DNA from: a virus
Reading direction: 5' to 3' (one strand)
IMG/VR virus record: IMGVR_UViG_3300032323_001008
Coordinates: 1-42,488 of that record
DNA length: 42,488 bases
Part shown: piece by piece, positions 8,102-16,646 of the stretch
How the letters are laid out: every line of letters starts with the position of its first letter
Numbering within the stretch: position 1 is the stretch's first letter
Position numbers and translations under genes: made by a program
The notes under the pieces: model-generated
Databases searched by the model: none
The model's input: the letters and a program-made list of their open reading frames with translations, nothing else
Told to the model about the DNA's origin: nothing

Positions 8102-8111
8102 TATGTAAATA
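8084..8111 (+). promoter_or_regulatory. promoter for the glycosyltransferase gene (type example)
   Basis: TTGACA (8084-8089), 16 nt, TAAATA (8106-8111), then 5 nt to the ATG at 8117. It combines a perfect -35 with the TAAATA box seen at late-type sites, so it could serve both host and phage sigma factors. Initiation would fall at the start codon. Confidence 0.7.
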
Positions 8112-8116
8112 TGTGA

Positions 8117-9304
8117 ATGTTCCTGAGTCCATCTCCGTTTCCTTCTCCTTTTCCACCATCACCAGTTCAACAAGTTACCCAAAAGAAACCTGAAAAGGGT
8201 AACACATTTTTAAATTTCGCGGCTGACGGCGGAGGCTGCATGGCGTGGCGCATCGGCTGGCCGGAAATCCATATTAACATGTCGGGACTCGGTTCATCTT
8301 CAACCATGTCCAAGATGGTATTTGATAAGAATTTCTACATGGATGTAAAGACCATCAAGCTTCAAAGGCAAGCTGCGGAACACCAGAAGGAATTTATTCA
8401 ATGGTTGAAGTCCATCCAGAAAGAATGTGATTTCAAGATCATCTATGAAGTGGATGATGTGGTATTCCGTGAGGATATTCCCGATTATAATATTCATAAG
8501 AAGGAATTTGATAATGATGAGATTCGCCAGAATTGTGTTGATATGATCAATATGGTGGATGAGGTTACTGTGACATGTAAATTCATGCGCGATCTTTACA
8601 AATTGCGGACTGGTAAGCAGGAGATCTCCGTTGTTCCCAATTTCCCTCCCGAATGGTGGATCGGTCATAGCTATGATTACAGGAAAGTCATAGCAAATCA
8701 TGACAAGAATAAGAAAAAGCCACGAATTGTTTATTCAGGTTCCGGCGCACATTTTGATGTGAACAACAGGACGAATCAGCAGGATGATTTCACCCATGTT
8801 TTGAAATTCATTGTTGACAACGTTGACAAATATCAATTTGTTTTCATTGGAGCATTTCCCCCACCCCTGAAACCATATGTGGATTCCCGTAAGATTGAAT
8901 TCCATTCATGGCAAAGTCTGATGAATTATCCCAAATTTCTTGCATCCCTGAATGCCCAATTATTCATCGCGCCTTTACAAGATAATAATTTCAATAAGAG
9001 TAAATCGGATATTAAATTTGTGGAATCCGCCATTCTTGGAACACCCTGTATGTGTCAGGATTTGGTGACATATGAAGATGCTCCTGATTTCCTTAAATTT
9101 AAAGACTCGGAGGATTTGGCATACAAGGTGGAGAAGATTTTGAATTGGAAAAACCGTTCAAAATATTATTCTCTTGTTCCAGAACTTCGTAAAGTTGGGG
9201 AAAGTCGTTTCCTTGAGAAGCCCCAGAACATTGGAGCGTTTCTTGAGCCTCTGATGACACCATATGGCGATCCATCTAGGAGATTCATGCTGCCGTGGAA
9301 TTGA
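8117..9304 (+). CDS. glycosyltransferase, GT4/GT-B type
   Basis: The 395-aa product looks like a GT-B fold glycosyltransferase of family GT4 (glycosyl transferases group 1). It begins with a Pro/Ser/Phe-rich segment, followed by a DGGGC-containing strand-loop near residues 37-41, an EVDDVVF motif near 115-121, VVPNFPP near 176-182, an RIVYSGSGAHF segment that opens the second Rossmann domain, and a C-terminal nucleotide-sugar region (SDIKFVESAILGTPCMCQD). The substrate cannot be read from sequence; modified DNA bases, virion proteins and host surface are all possible. It has its own promoter, so it is regulated apart from genes 46 and 43. A GC-rich stretch at 8215-8270 stands out from its AT-rich surroundings. 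Confidence 0.8.
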   Translation: MFLSPSPFPSPFPPSPVQQVTQKKPEKGNTFLNFAADGGGCMAWRIGWPEIHINMSGLGSSSTMSKMVFDKNFYMDVKTIKLQRQAAEHQKEFIQWLKSIQKECDFKIIYEVDDVVFREDIPDYNIHKKEFDNDEIRQNCVDMINMVDEVTVTCKFMRDLYKLRTGKQEISVVPNFPPEWWIGHSYDYRKVIANHDKNKKKPRIVYSGSGAHFDVNNRTNQQDDFTHVLKFIVDNVDKYQFVFIGAFPPPLKPYVDSRKIEFHSWQSLMNYPKFLASLNAQLFIAPLQDNNFNKSKSDIKFVESAILGTPCMCQDLVTYEDAPDFLKFKDSEDLAYKVEKILNWKNRSKYYSLVPELRKVGESRFLEKPQNIGAFLEPLMTPYGDPSRRFMLPWN

Positions 9305-9328
9305 CATATCCATTTTGGATGTTACTAT
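9301..9328 (+). promoter_or_regulatory. promoter for DNA polymerase gene 43
   Basis: TTGACA (9301-9306, overlapping the upstream stop codon), 16 nt, TACTAT (9323-9328), then 9 nt to the ATG at 9338. Confidence 0.6.
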
Positions 9329-9337
9329 TCTTCATAG

Positions 9338-11878
9338 ATGTATCGAAACGCGGTTTATAGCAATAAAGATAAAGCTGTATTTTTATTTTCATGGGACTCT
9401 GATGGTAATCGAGTAACTGAGAAATGGGATTATAAGCCATATTTGATGCTTGAGGATAAGCAAGGAGAACATAAATCCATTTACGGAACGTCTCTACGCA
9501 AAAAAGATTTTAATTCCAGTTATGACAGGAACAAATTCGTTGAAGATTGTGGATTGAAGCGCATTTTTGAGAATCTTCCCCCATATCAACAATTTCTGAT
9601 TGATAATTTCTGGGATTCCTGTGAGAATGAGGACTTTTCCAAGCATCCTTTGAAGGTATGTTTTCTGGATATTGAGTGTCCGGGTGATGCTAATAGCGGG
9701 TTTCCAGAACCAGAAACCGCATCGGAGGTTATCAATCTTCTGACATGTTACGATTCACTCTCTAAAAAATACGTTTCATTCGGATTGAAATCCACCAATT
9801 TGAAAAGGGATGATTTGATTTATTATCATTGCAAATCGGAACACGATCTTTTGAAGAAATTCATCAATTATTTCTCGGATGATTATCCGGATGTCTTGGT
9901 TGGGTGGAATAGTTCGGGATTTGACGTTCCATATCTGGTAAATAGGATCAAATTTGAGATTGGAGAAGAATGGGCTAATAAATTATCTCCCATTGGAAGA
10001 ATTTATGAAAAGATTAATCCTAATGGAAAATTTGGACAACAATCCAAGGAATATGTAATTGAGGGAATTTCCTGTTTGGATTATCTGGTGATGTATCAGA
10101 AGTTCAACATGGAGAAACAGGAATCATACAAGCTTGATTATATTGGAGAAACCGAAGTAGGATTCAATAAGATTGAATATGAGGGGAGCCTGTGGGATTT
10201 GTCCGTGAAAGATTGGGATAAGTATTTACTATACAATGTGCGCGATATTGAGCTATTGGTTGCGCTTGACGAGAAGCTGGATTACATATCCCTTCTCCGG
10301 TTCCTCGCCTACACGGGTCTGTGTAGCCTTGAGAACGCTATCAAGACGGTTCCCTGTATGAATGGCGCGATTGCCATCAAAGCCCGCGAGAGGGGGGAAT
10401 GTATCCCCACATTTATCAAGCCAGTGTCGGAGTATCGCGCTCCCGGTGGATATGTGGCAGAACCTAAGATTGGATTTTCAGAGAATATTGTCAGCTTTGA
10501 TGCTAATTCCCTCTATCCATCTGTGATGATATCACTGAATCTTTCCCCCGAAACAAAAATTGGCAAAGTGGAGAAGATTGGCGATATGGTTCATCTCCAT
10601 CATGTGTCGGGAAGGACATTTGAATTGATCCCTGAGAAATTTGGAATCTTTATCAAGGAAGAAAAAGCGGCATTATCAAAATCTGGTCATTTATTTTCCC
10701 AAAAGAAAAAAGGAATCGTTCCAGAGTTCTTGGATAACCTTTACACAAAACGTAAGGAGATGAAATCTAAGATGATTGAGGCTCGTAAGAAGGGGGACAA
10801 AGAAGCCGCTCAGAAATTTGATACGGTTCAATATGCCTACAAGATCCACTTGAACTCCCTCTATGGATATATGCTTAACAAGTATGCCCCCATGGGTGAT
10901 GAGGACATTGGAACATCAGTTACTTTGACGGGACAAGCGGCAATTAAGCAATCAGTAGAGATTTTCAATGAATACATGAGGGGTAAAATTCAAGGGATCA
11001 CTGAATCTGAAATTGACAGTTATTACATATATTCGGATACGGATTCCAACTACTTGAGTTTCAAGGGGTTGGAGAAAATTGGAATCACTTTGAAAGCTAA
11101 GGATGGAAAAATCTCAGATGAATTTTATAATTTGTGTGATGATGTGGAAGAATTTATCAACACTGGCATGTCAACATGGGCAAAAAAGACCTTAAAAAGC
11201 ACCGATCCAAGATTTGTATTCAAACGGGAATCTATTTGTGATGGTGGTATTTTCATCGGTAAGAAATATTATGTATTACACATGCTGGATGATGAAGGTG
11301 TGACATGTGATAAATTCAAATACAAGGGCGTTGATGTCGTGAAAACCACGATGCCAAAGGCCATCAAACCATATATCAAGAAAGTTATTGAGCATATGAT
11401 CCTCACACAATCCCTAAAAGAGTGTAATGATCTTTTCAATGAGGCATATGAAGAGTTCAACAAGCTTCCCATTGAGGACATTTCAAAGAACAGCGGGATC
11501 AATAATTTTGAGAAGTATTCTGCCAAGTGTAAGGGACTGCAAACGGTGAAGGGAATGCCGTCACATGTAAAGGCAGCTTATCACCACAATTATCTACTGG
11601 ATCAGCTTAACATCGCTTCCAAGTATGAAAAGATCAAGTCAGGGGATAAGGTGAGAACTTTGTATGTGAAAACACCCAACAAATATAACTTATCCAATAT
11701 TGGATTTAAAGGTAAGTTCCCCGAAGAATTTAAAGATATTTTCACTATTGACAAAGAGCTTATGTTTAGTAAATTGTTCTATGCGGCAATAGAACGATTC
11801 TATGACGCAGTGGGATGGACACTTAGGAACCCCTCAGAAAATTTGAAGATTGAACTTGACGATCTGTTTGACGATTAA
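9338..11878 (+). CDS. 43: DNA polymerase gp43, family B
   Basis: The 846-aa product is the replicative polymerase with 3'-5' proofreading. Exonuclease motifs are FLDIECPGD (about 107-115), LVGWNSSGFDVPYL (about 187-200) and YNVRDIELL (about 304-312). Polymerase motif A is FDANSLYPS, motif B contains the NSLYGYM sequence, and motif C is YSDTDS. A KKYYVLHM segment after motif C fits the KKRY region. The protein ends in ELDDLFDD, a hydrophobic-acidic tail like the clamp-binding ends of T4 gp43. T4 gp43 is 898 aa, so this is slightly compact but complete. Neither intron nor split is seen. Its own promoter lies directly upstream. Confidence 0.97.
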   Translation: MYRNAVYSNKDKAVFLFSWDSDGNRVTEKWDYKPYLMLEDKQGEHKSIYGTSLRKKDFNSSYDRNKFVEDCGLKRIFENLPPYQQFLIDNFWDSCENEDFSKHPLKVCFLDIECPGDANSGFPEPETASEVINLLTCYDSLSKKYVSFGLKSTNLKRDDLIYYHCKSEHDLLKKFINYFSDDYPDVLVGWNSSGFDVPYLVNRIKFEIGEEWANKLSPIGRIYEKINPNGKFGQQSKEYVIEGISCLDYLVMYQKFNMEKQESYKLDYIGETEVGFNKIEYEGSLWDLSVKDWDKYLLYNVRDIELLVALDEKLDYISLLRFLAYTGLCSLENAIKTVPCMNGAIAIKARERGECIPTFIKPVSEYRAPGGYVAEPKIGFSENIVSFDANSLYPSVMISLNLSPETKIGKVEKIGDMVHLHHVSGRTFELIPEKFGIFIKEEKAALSKSGHLFSQKKKGIVPEFLDNLYTKRKEMKSKMIEARKKGDKEAAQKFDTVQYAYKIHLNSLYGYMLNKYAPMGDEDIGTSVTLTGQAAIKQSVEIFNEYMRGKIQGITESEIDSYYIYSDTDSNYLSFKGLEKIGITLKAKDGKISDEFYNLCDDVEEFINTGMSTWAKKTLKSTDPRFVFKRESICDGGIFIGKKYYVLHMLDDEGVTCDKFKYKGVDVVKTTMPKAIKPYIKKVIEHMILTQSLKECNDLFNEAYEEFNKLPIEDISKNSGINNFEKYSAKCKGLQTVKGMPSHVKAAYHHNYLLDQLNIASKYEKIKSGDKVRTLYVKTPNKYNLSNIGFKGKFPEEFKDIFTIDKELMFSKLFYAAIERFYDAVGWTLRNPSENLKIELDDLFDD

Positions 11879-11893
11879 AAGAATAAAAATAAA

Positions 11894-12148
11894 ATGACAA
11901 ATCAGGAAGCTTATAGCGCAGGAGTAAAGGCGGCAGAGAACACCATCAAAACAGTGTTTGAAAACATTATCAGAAATCAGGACGATGGAATCCCATTTCC
12001 CGATCCACATATGGAGGCAATTCGCCAATGTGTGAAGGAATATTCCGATTATTATTACAGCATTGCCAAACGTATTAATAATACTGGTAAGGGTTTCAAG
12101 AAAAAGATAGAAACCATGACTGATGCTATTGACAAATCCAAACAGTGA
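11894..12148 (+). CDS. unknown 84-aa protein
   Basis: The 84-aa product is mostly helical with a short Pro-rich loop (IPFPDPH) near residue 40. It follows gene 43 by 15 nt, an AT-rich gap that resembles a -10 but lacks a properly spaced TTGAC. The next promoter lies in its last 20 bases. No family recognised. Confidence 0.65.
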   Translation: MTNQEAYSAGVKAAENTIKTVFENIIRNQDDGIPFPDPHMEAIRQCVKEYSDYYYSIAKRINNTGKGFKKKIETMTDAIDKSKQ

Positions 12149-12156
12149 TCTAAATC
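12129..12156 (+). promoter_or_regulatory. promoter for the 12165 gene and uvsX
   Basis: TTGACA (12129-12134), 16 nt, TAAATC (12151-12156), then 8 nt to the ATG at 12165. It lies at the end of the preceding gene and sets the start of the next one. Confidence 0.6.
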
Positions 12157-12164
12157 CTTTTAAC

Positions 12165-12518
12165 ATGAGTAAAAAAACAGAAAAGCACATCGCTATTATT
12201 GACCACATTGGTCGTAACATCATTGGTAAACTCGTCAGCGAGACGGACTCAACCATCACCCTAAACAATCCAGTTATTGTTCATTGTCAACCAGAAGCAA
12301 ATGGTCAACTCCAAGTGCAATCGTTCCCCGTATTCTTCTTTGAGTTTATTGACAAGAGCAAGCGGGATCAGAATGACTGGACATACACCAAGTCGTCCAT
12401 CGTGACAAGTAATGTTGAATTGGATGAGCGCATCCTTTCCCAATATAGCAAGATCAACACTCCTCCTGTTGAGGTTGTGGCTAATTCCCCTCGCGTGGTA
12501 TCAATTGACGACATCTAA
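12165..12518 (+). CDS. small conserved-looking phage protein, beta-rich
   Basis: The 117-aa product begins with a strand-turn-strand segment (IDHIGRNIIGKLVSET followed by TITLNNPVIVH) that resembles an Sm-like or small beta-barrel start. A FFFEF aromatic strand follows, and the tail is flexible. I believe similar short proteins occur in other marine T4-like phages, but I cannot name a function. The ATG at 12165 is preferred because the promoter ends 8 nt before it; the frame is open further upstream to 12123. It lies 6 nt before uvsX and is likely co-transcribed with it. Confidence 0.7.
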   Translation: MSKKTEKHIAIIDHIGRNIIGKLVSETDSTITLNNPVIVHCQPEANGQLQVQSFPVFFFEFIDKSKRDQNDWTYTKSSIVTSNVELDERILSQYSKINTPPVEVVANSPRVVSIDDI

Positions 12519-12524
12519 TAATAT

Positions 12525-13646
12525 ATGAGTAAAGATATTGAAAAAGAATTATTCGCTTCCTTGAAAGCGTTGGACGATGTTGTGCCATATTCAGCATTCT
12601 TAAGTGAATCCACCCTGTCATCTGTGGATGATCATATTGATACGGGAAGTATGGTGTTAAATGCTCTCATTTCCGGTTCATTGTATGGCGGTATTCCAAA
12701 TGGACGAATCACACAATTTGCGGGACCATCTGGTGCATTCAAAACTGGAGTAGTTCTCAATATCATGGCAAATGCTCAGAAGAAAGGTATGATTCCTGTC
12801 ATTTTTGATACTGAAGGTGCTATTGATCCTGAGACTGCCACTAAATTTGGGTTGGATACTTCCAAGGTGAAGTATGTGGGCTGTGAATCAGTGGAACAAA
12901 CGCGAAATGCCATTCATAAGTTTCTGACAAATGTTAGGGAGAAGAAGCAATTTGGTAAGTTTATTATTGTGATTGATTCCCTTGCCAACCTGAACTCTGA
13001 GATGGAGCTATCAAGGATGGATAAGGATTCCATGTCTGCTGATATGGGAACATTTGCCAAGTCTATTAAAAGTCTTCTCAAGCGTTGCACGAATATGTCA
13101 ACACTCACCAAAACTCCCATCGTAATCACCAATCATGTATATGATGATCCAAGTGCAATGTATCCATCTCTGGAGAAAAATATGCCGGGGGGTAAAGCTG
13201 CTGTCTATCTTCCATCTGTGACAGTCCAGCTTGCAAGAAAGCTTGTCAAGGATTCGGACAACAAGCAAGTGAGCGATAATCTATCAGCCTCGCAGAAGAA
13301 TTATTCTGGTGTCGTGATTCGCGCCCTGACTGTAAAGAATCGGTTCATCAAACAATATTTGGAAGGTGAGTTCTATTTGTCATTCAGTAAGGGTATTGAC
13401 AAATACTATGGTCTTCTTGAGATTATGAAGGGTATGGGAGTCGTATCTAATTCTGGAGCGACTTATACCGATTGGGAAGGCAATAAGCTCGGTTTTTATG
13501 GAAAATTCCGCAAGGATATTCCGCTGTGGGAAGAGAGACTTCTACCAGAACTTGAGAAAAGAATCAAAAAGCATTGGGCATATGGTTCCGATGGTAATGA
13601 GGATGTTCCTGATGAGGATTTTGAGGAAGAATCTGATGCTGATTGA
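12525..13646 (+). CDS. uvsX: UvsX recombinase (RecA/Rad51 family)
   Basis: The 373-aa product is the strand-exchange recombinase that drives homologous recombination and recombination-dependent replication in T4-like phages. It has a Walker A GPSGAFKT at 67-74, a FDTEGAID segment with the catalytic Glu near residue 98, and a Walker B IIVIDSLANL near 145-154. T4 UvsX is 391 aa. The C-terminus is acidic, as in T4, where it tunes binding to UvsY and gp32. It follows a small gene by 6 nt and overlaps the downstream methyltransferase gene by 11 nt. Confidence 0.96.
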   Translation: MSKDIEKELFASLKALDDVVPYSAFLSESTLSSVDDHIDTGSMVLNALISGSLYGGIPNGRITQFAGPSGAFKTGVVLNIMANAQKKGMIPVIFDTEGAIDPETATKFGLDTSKVKYVGCESVEQTRNAIHKFLTNVREKKQFGKFIIVIDSLANLNSEMELSRMDKDSMSADMGTFAKSIKSLLKRCTNMSTLTKTPIVITNHVYDDPSAMYPSLEKNMPGGKAAVYLPSVTVQLARKLVKDSDNKQVSDNLSASQKNYSGVVIRALTVKNRFIKQYLEGEFYLSFSKGIDKYYGLLEIMKGMGVVSNSGATYTDWEGNKLGFYGKFRKDIPLWEERLLPELEKRIKKHWAYGSDGNEDVPDEDFEEESDAD

Positions 13647-14433
13647 AAAAGGAATTCACTTGTTTCGTGGAGATTGTTTGGAAGTTCTTAGAAAAATACC
13701 AAACAATTCTGTTGATATGTTCTTCTTTTCTCCACCTTATGATGAACTTAGGAATTACAACGGGTTTTCTTTAGATTTGCCGGAATTGGGTAAGGAGATT
13801 GAGAGAACTCTAAAGGATGGTGGTGTCTCCGTCATGGTGATTCAGGATTCTACTAATAATTTCAAAAAATCAGGAACAACATTCCGAACCATTGTGAATT
13901 GGTTGGATAATACTGAATTAAAATTATGGGAATGTTGTATTTACAATCGTAAGGCAACACCGGGAGCGTGGTGGACGTATCGATTCAGCGTGGATCATGA
14001 ATACATTCCAATTTTTTTTAAGGGTAAGCGTCCCCAACATTTTGATAAGGAACACATGAAAATTGTGAATCCTAATGCTGGTAAGAAAATCAATGGTTCT
14101 GTGAGAGGAAAGGATGGTGATTTAATACCTCTACAATGCACCACTAATGCAATGATGTGTTGTGGGACGGTTCAACATTATTCAAATTCCAAGAGAGAAA
14201 GACCCAAGGATTGGCACATCAAAAAACAACACCCTGCAACATTTCCAGAAAAATTGACTTCAGATTATATCCAAGCATTTACCAGACGAGGTATGTTGGT
14301 GGTTGATCCATTCGTAGGTAGTGGGACGACAGCGGTTCAATGTAAAAAACTTGATCGTAAATTTGTTGGAATTGACGTATCGGAAGAATATTTGGAAATA
14401 GCCAAAGAACGTTTGGCGTTCTGTGGGCGTTAG
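13636..14433 (+). CDS. DNA methyltransferase, beta-class (probable N4-cytosine type)
   Basis: The 265-aa product has a catalytic SPPY motif (residues about 32-35) near the N-terminus and the AdoMet-binding DPFVGSGTT motif (about 218-226) near the C-terminus, followed by FVGIDVSEEYLEIA. Motif IV before motif I is the beta-class order. SPPY is more common in N4-cytosine enzymes than in N6-adenine ones, where DPPY prevails, so N4mC is favoured without being proved. No restriction endonuclease lies beside it, so it may be an orphan that protects phage DNA from host restriction. The ATG at 13636 is chosen because it overlaps the uvsX stop; upstream in-frame starts would overlap uvsX by more than 100 nt. 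Confidence 0.88.
   Translation: MLIEKGIHLFRGDCLEVLRKIPNNSVDMFFFSPPYDELRNYNGFSLDLPELGKEIERTLKDGGVSVMVIQDSTNNFKKSGTTFRTIVNWLDNTELKLWECCIYNRKATPGAWWTYRFSVDHEYIPIFFKGKRPQHFDKEHMKIVNPNAGKKINGSVRGKDGDLIPLQCTTNAMMCCGTVQHYSNSKRERPKDWHIKKQHPATFPEKLTSDYIQAFTRRGMLVVDPFVGSGTTAVQCKKLDRKFVGIDVSEEYLEIAKERLAFCGR
14401..14417 (-). terminator. possible terminator hairpin for the 576-aa leftward gene
   Basis: GCCAAA and TTTGGC form a 6-bp stem with a 5-nt loop. On the minus strand it lies 12 nt past the stop of the leftward gene and is followed by TATTTCC. It is a poor U-tract, and the site is inside the methyltransferase gene. Confidence 0.25.
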
Positions 14434-16160
14434 TTGAACGGTTCATTGATAGCTAACCAGTGAGCATAATTCACGGGTTTCTTGAAACCACGATCCTTAA
14501 ACACCGATTTATTGACAAACGAATCCTTGTAAATTTGTTCAGTCATGTAATTCATAACAGAGTGTTTTTCCGTTACAGTAGATTTACCATTCAATTCGGC
14601 TTTCAATTTCTCTAATTCGTCGTAATCTGGATCATCAGACAGTAAAATATCTTTAATTTTAGCTTGAATTTTTTCAGCTTGTTTTGGATCAATCTTTGAC
14701 TTCATAGTATTGACTTCAACATTTTCTGGTTCAATTACTTCTTTATTATTAAATTTTTCCTGTCTATCCAATAATTTTTTAAGTTGGAATTTAAGTTTTT
14801 TAACTTCACCGGGAGTTTCGCTGAGAGATATCTGATCTTTAATATCTTTAATTTGTTCAGCTATACCGTAATTTGAAGAACGTCCAAATACCTTATCAGC
14901 ATTTTTTTGAACTTCCAAAGCTTCTTTTGTGTGCTTATTAGTATGATACTGCTCATTTTTATATATTTTTATCTTGTAATATTTGTCAAACAGATCCCAT
15001 TTTTGTTTATCGTCTCCCAACACTTGTTTTAAATGAGACGGATCATACCCCGGATACGAATCATTGTTGATAGCATCATCACTTTCTTCTTCTTTTTGAA
15101 TTTCCAAAGATTTATCCAAAACATATTGTAAAAATTGTTTAAATTTTTCATTATTTATATTAGAAATCATATCACCAAATTGTTCGGGTGTTATTCCAAC
15201 ACCATCAGCAATTCGTTTATTGATTAAATCCATGGTGGCGACAATGTTTGCATCACCAACCAACTTTTGATAATAAATATCGTTTTTAATTTCAGTGTTT
15301 TGCGTTTTACCACTTGATGCCATCTTGCTTTTACTAACCCATTTTCTAGGAGCATCGGATTCATCATAATCAATGGACTCTTTGATTTTTCTAACATTTA
15401 TATTAACCTTTCCTGCGTATTTTATTGTTGTTAATGCTGATAAAATATACTGAGCAAATCTAATGGGAGGTAAGAAATCATCTTCTTCTGTGTTTTTCAT
15501 TTCTTCCGAATTTGCAAATTCGTCATCCATTTGTTGTTTTGATAAAATATTAATCTGTTTGATTAACGGTTTTACCATTTCCAAAATTTTGAAAAATTCT
15601 TCTGGAGAAACTTTAAAATTTTTACCAAGTCTGTTGGCTCGTATTTCGGATTGTGGGTTGGTAGGTACATAAAATCCTTCAAGACTTCTTACAAATTCTT
15701 GAAGATTTTCAAAATTTAACAGATTGTTTTTAAATTTTTTGGATTTAACAACATCTGGATTGTTTGAAACTAAAGATGTTATAAAAAATTCGTTTTTATA
15801 TTGTGCTTGATGTTCTATTTTATATTTTCCTCCTGTTTTACCAGTAGATTTTGCCCACTCTTCTGCTTCTGCTCTATGAGCTTTGAAGTATTCAGTAGCA
15901 GTTGTCGCAATTTTAGAAATCGGTTCATTGTAAATACTGTAATATAAATTTTTAACTATATAATTAATGAGTGGTCTAGACTCTAATTGAAATTTACCAG
16001 CAGCCATGGATAAAATTTGAGAGTGTAATTGACTTAATTCATTCCAAGATGATGCATTTTCAGGATCACTACTAGCCAACTTTAACCAAATTACTGGTTT
16101 AGCCATCTCATTAATAACTTCTGATCTTTTGAGGAGATAATCAAAATCAAATTTATTCAT
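14430..16160 (-). CDS. large leftward protein of unknown function
   Basis: The 576-aa product is rich in Lys, Glu, Asn and Ile, with predicted helices throughout and a long charged, coiled-coil-like region between about residues 420 and 530. There are no Cys pairs, signal peptide or membrane helices. I do not recognise a family. It is oriented against the replication genes and converges on the methyltransferase gene with a 4-nt overlap. A CTAAATA box ends 5 nt before its ATG and no TTGAC-type -35 is present, which points to late expression. A virion or assembly protein is therefore a reasonable guess, but it is only inferred from the promoter. Confidence 0.8.
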   Translation of the reverse strand: MNKFDFDYLLKRSEVINEMAKPVIWLKLASSDPENASSWNELSQLHSQILSMAAGKFQLESRPLINYIVKNLYYSIYNEPISKIATTATEYFKAHRAEAEEWAKSTGKTGGKYKIEHQAQYKNEFFITSLVSNNPDVVKSKKFKNNLLNFENLQEFVRSLEGFYVPTNPQSEIRANRLGKNFKVSPEEFFKILEMVKPLIKQINILSKQQMDDEFANSEEMKNTEEDDFLPPIRFAQYILSALTTIKYAGKVNINVRKIKESIDYDESDAPRKWVSKSKMASSGKTQNTEIKNDIYYQKLVGDANIVATMDLINKRIADGVGITPEQFGDMISNINNEKFKQFLQYVLDKSLEIQKEEESDDAINNDSYPGYDPSHLKQVLGDDKQKWDLFDKYYKIKIYKNEQYHTNKHTKEALEVQKNADKVFGRSSNYGIAEQIKDIKDQISLSETPGEVKKLKFQLKKLLDRQEKFNNKEVIEPENVEVNTMKSKIDPKQAEKIQAKIKDILLSDDPDYDELEKLKAELNGKSTVTEKHSVMNYMTEQIYKDSFVNKSVFKDRGFKKPVNYAHWLAINEPFN

Positions 16161-16165
16161 ATCGT

Positions 16166-16172
16166 TATTTAG
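16166..16172 (-). promoter_or_regulatory. late-type box for the 576-aa gene
   Basis: On the minus strand CTAAATA is followed by 5 nt and the ATG at 16160. It occupies almost all of the 16-nt gap between the two leftward genes. No -35 is seen. Confidence 0.55.
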
Positions 16173-16176
16173 ATTA

Positions 16177-16596
16177 TTAAAAGTCTTTTGTAATTTCTCG
16201 TCCAGCTTGTTTGCTCAAAGCAGACAATTTACCCTTTCGGCGCGATCCATGATCCGTTTTATTGAGATATTGCATTACATTCTCTTCATTTGTCATTTTA
16301 GTCGCCAATTCTTTTGCTTGTTCTTCCCATTCGATATTACTATTAACAAGACTCACCACAAATGGGCGAAGTTTGGCTCCGAAATATTTCTTTTTCATCT
16401 GTTGGACAGCGACGGGTTTAAATTTCTCTGGAAGGATACGATAGATGAAATCCCAAATGGCGAATGTGGAAGCGGTAGTGAATCCCTTGTCAATAAAAAT
16501 TCTATATGATTCCTTGTAGGCATCCTGTAAAGTTTGGCTATTGAAATTGTGTTGGGATGTGCGATATTCAAGGAAAAATTCCACAAATGGTTTCAT
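16177..16596 (-). CDS. leftward helical protein of unknown function
   Basis: The 139-aa product is basic overall and probably helical. It opens with MKPFVEFFLEYRTSQHNF and ends in a basic stretch that includes HGSRRKGK. The ATG at 16596 is preferred over a TTG at 16647 because a CTAAATA box ends 5 nt upstream of it. It is the upstream member of a leftward pair with the 576-aa gene; both have their own TAAATA box. Probable late expression is inferred from the promoter only. Confidence 0.72.
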   Translation of the reverse strand: MKPFVEFFLEYRTSQHNFNSQTLQDAYKESYRIFIDKGFTTASTFAIWDFIYRILPEKFKPVAVQQMKKKYFGAKLRPFVVSLVNSNIEWEEQAKELATKMTNEENVMQYLNKTDHGSRRKGKLSALSKQAGREITKDF

Positions 16597-16601
16597 AGTG
16601 T

Positions 16602-16608
16602 TATTTAG
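16602..16608 (-). promoter_or_regulatory. late-type box for the 139-aa gene
   Basis: Minus-strand CTAAATA, 5 nt, ATG at 16596. It lies just 5 nt from the rightward TTGCAT hexamer, so the two promoters are back-to-back. Confidence 0.55.
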
Positions 16609-16612
16609 CCAC

Positions 16613-16640
16613 TTGCATTTCCAAATTCCCATGTTACATT
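16613..16640 (+). promoter_or_regulatory. promoter for the GT2-like gene
   Basis: TTGCAT (16613-16618), 16 nt, TACATT (16635-16640), then 6 nt to the ATG at 16647. Confidence 0.45.
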
Positions 16641-16646
16641 CATTCA

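Noticed and set aside
8215-8270. Horizontal insertion, because of the GC-rich patch in the glycosyltransferase gene
   Set aside because: The reading frame and the motif are continuous through it, and the patch codes the conserved Gly-rich DGGGC loop; composition alone is too weak.
13498-13635. An earlier start for the methyltransferase
   Set aside because: It would overlap uvsX by about 150 nt, and the residues are basic and unlike the family; the first methyltransferase motif follows shortly after 13636.
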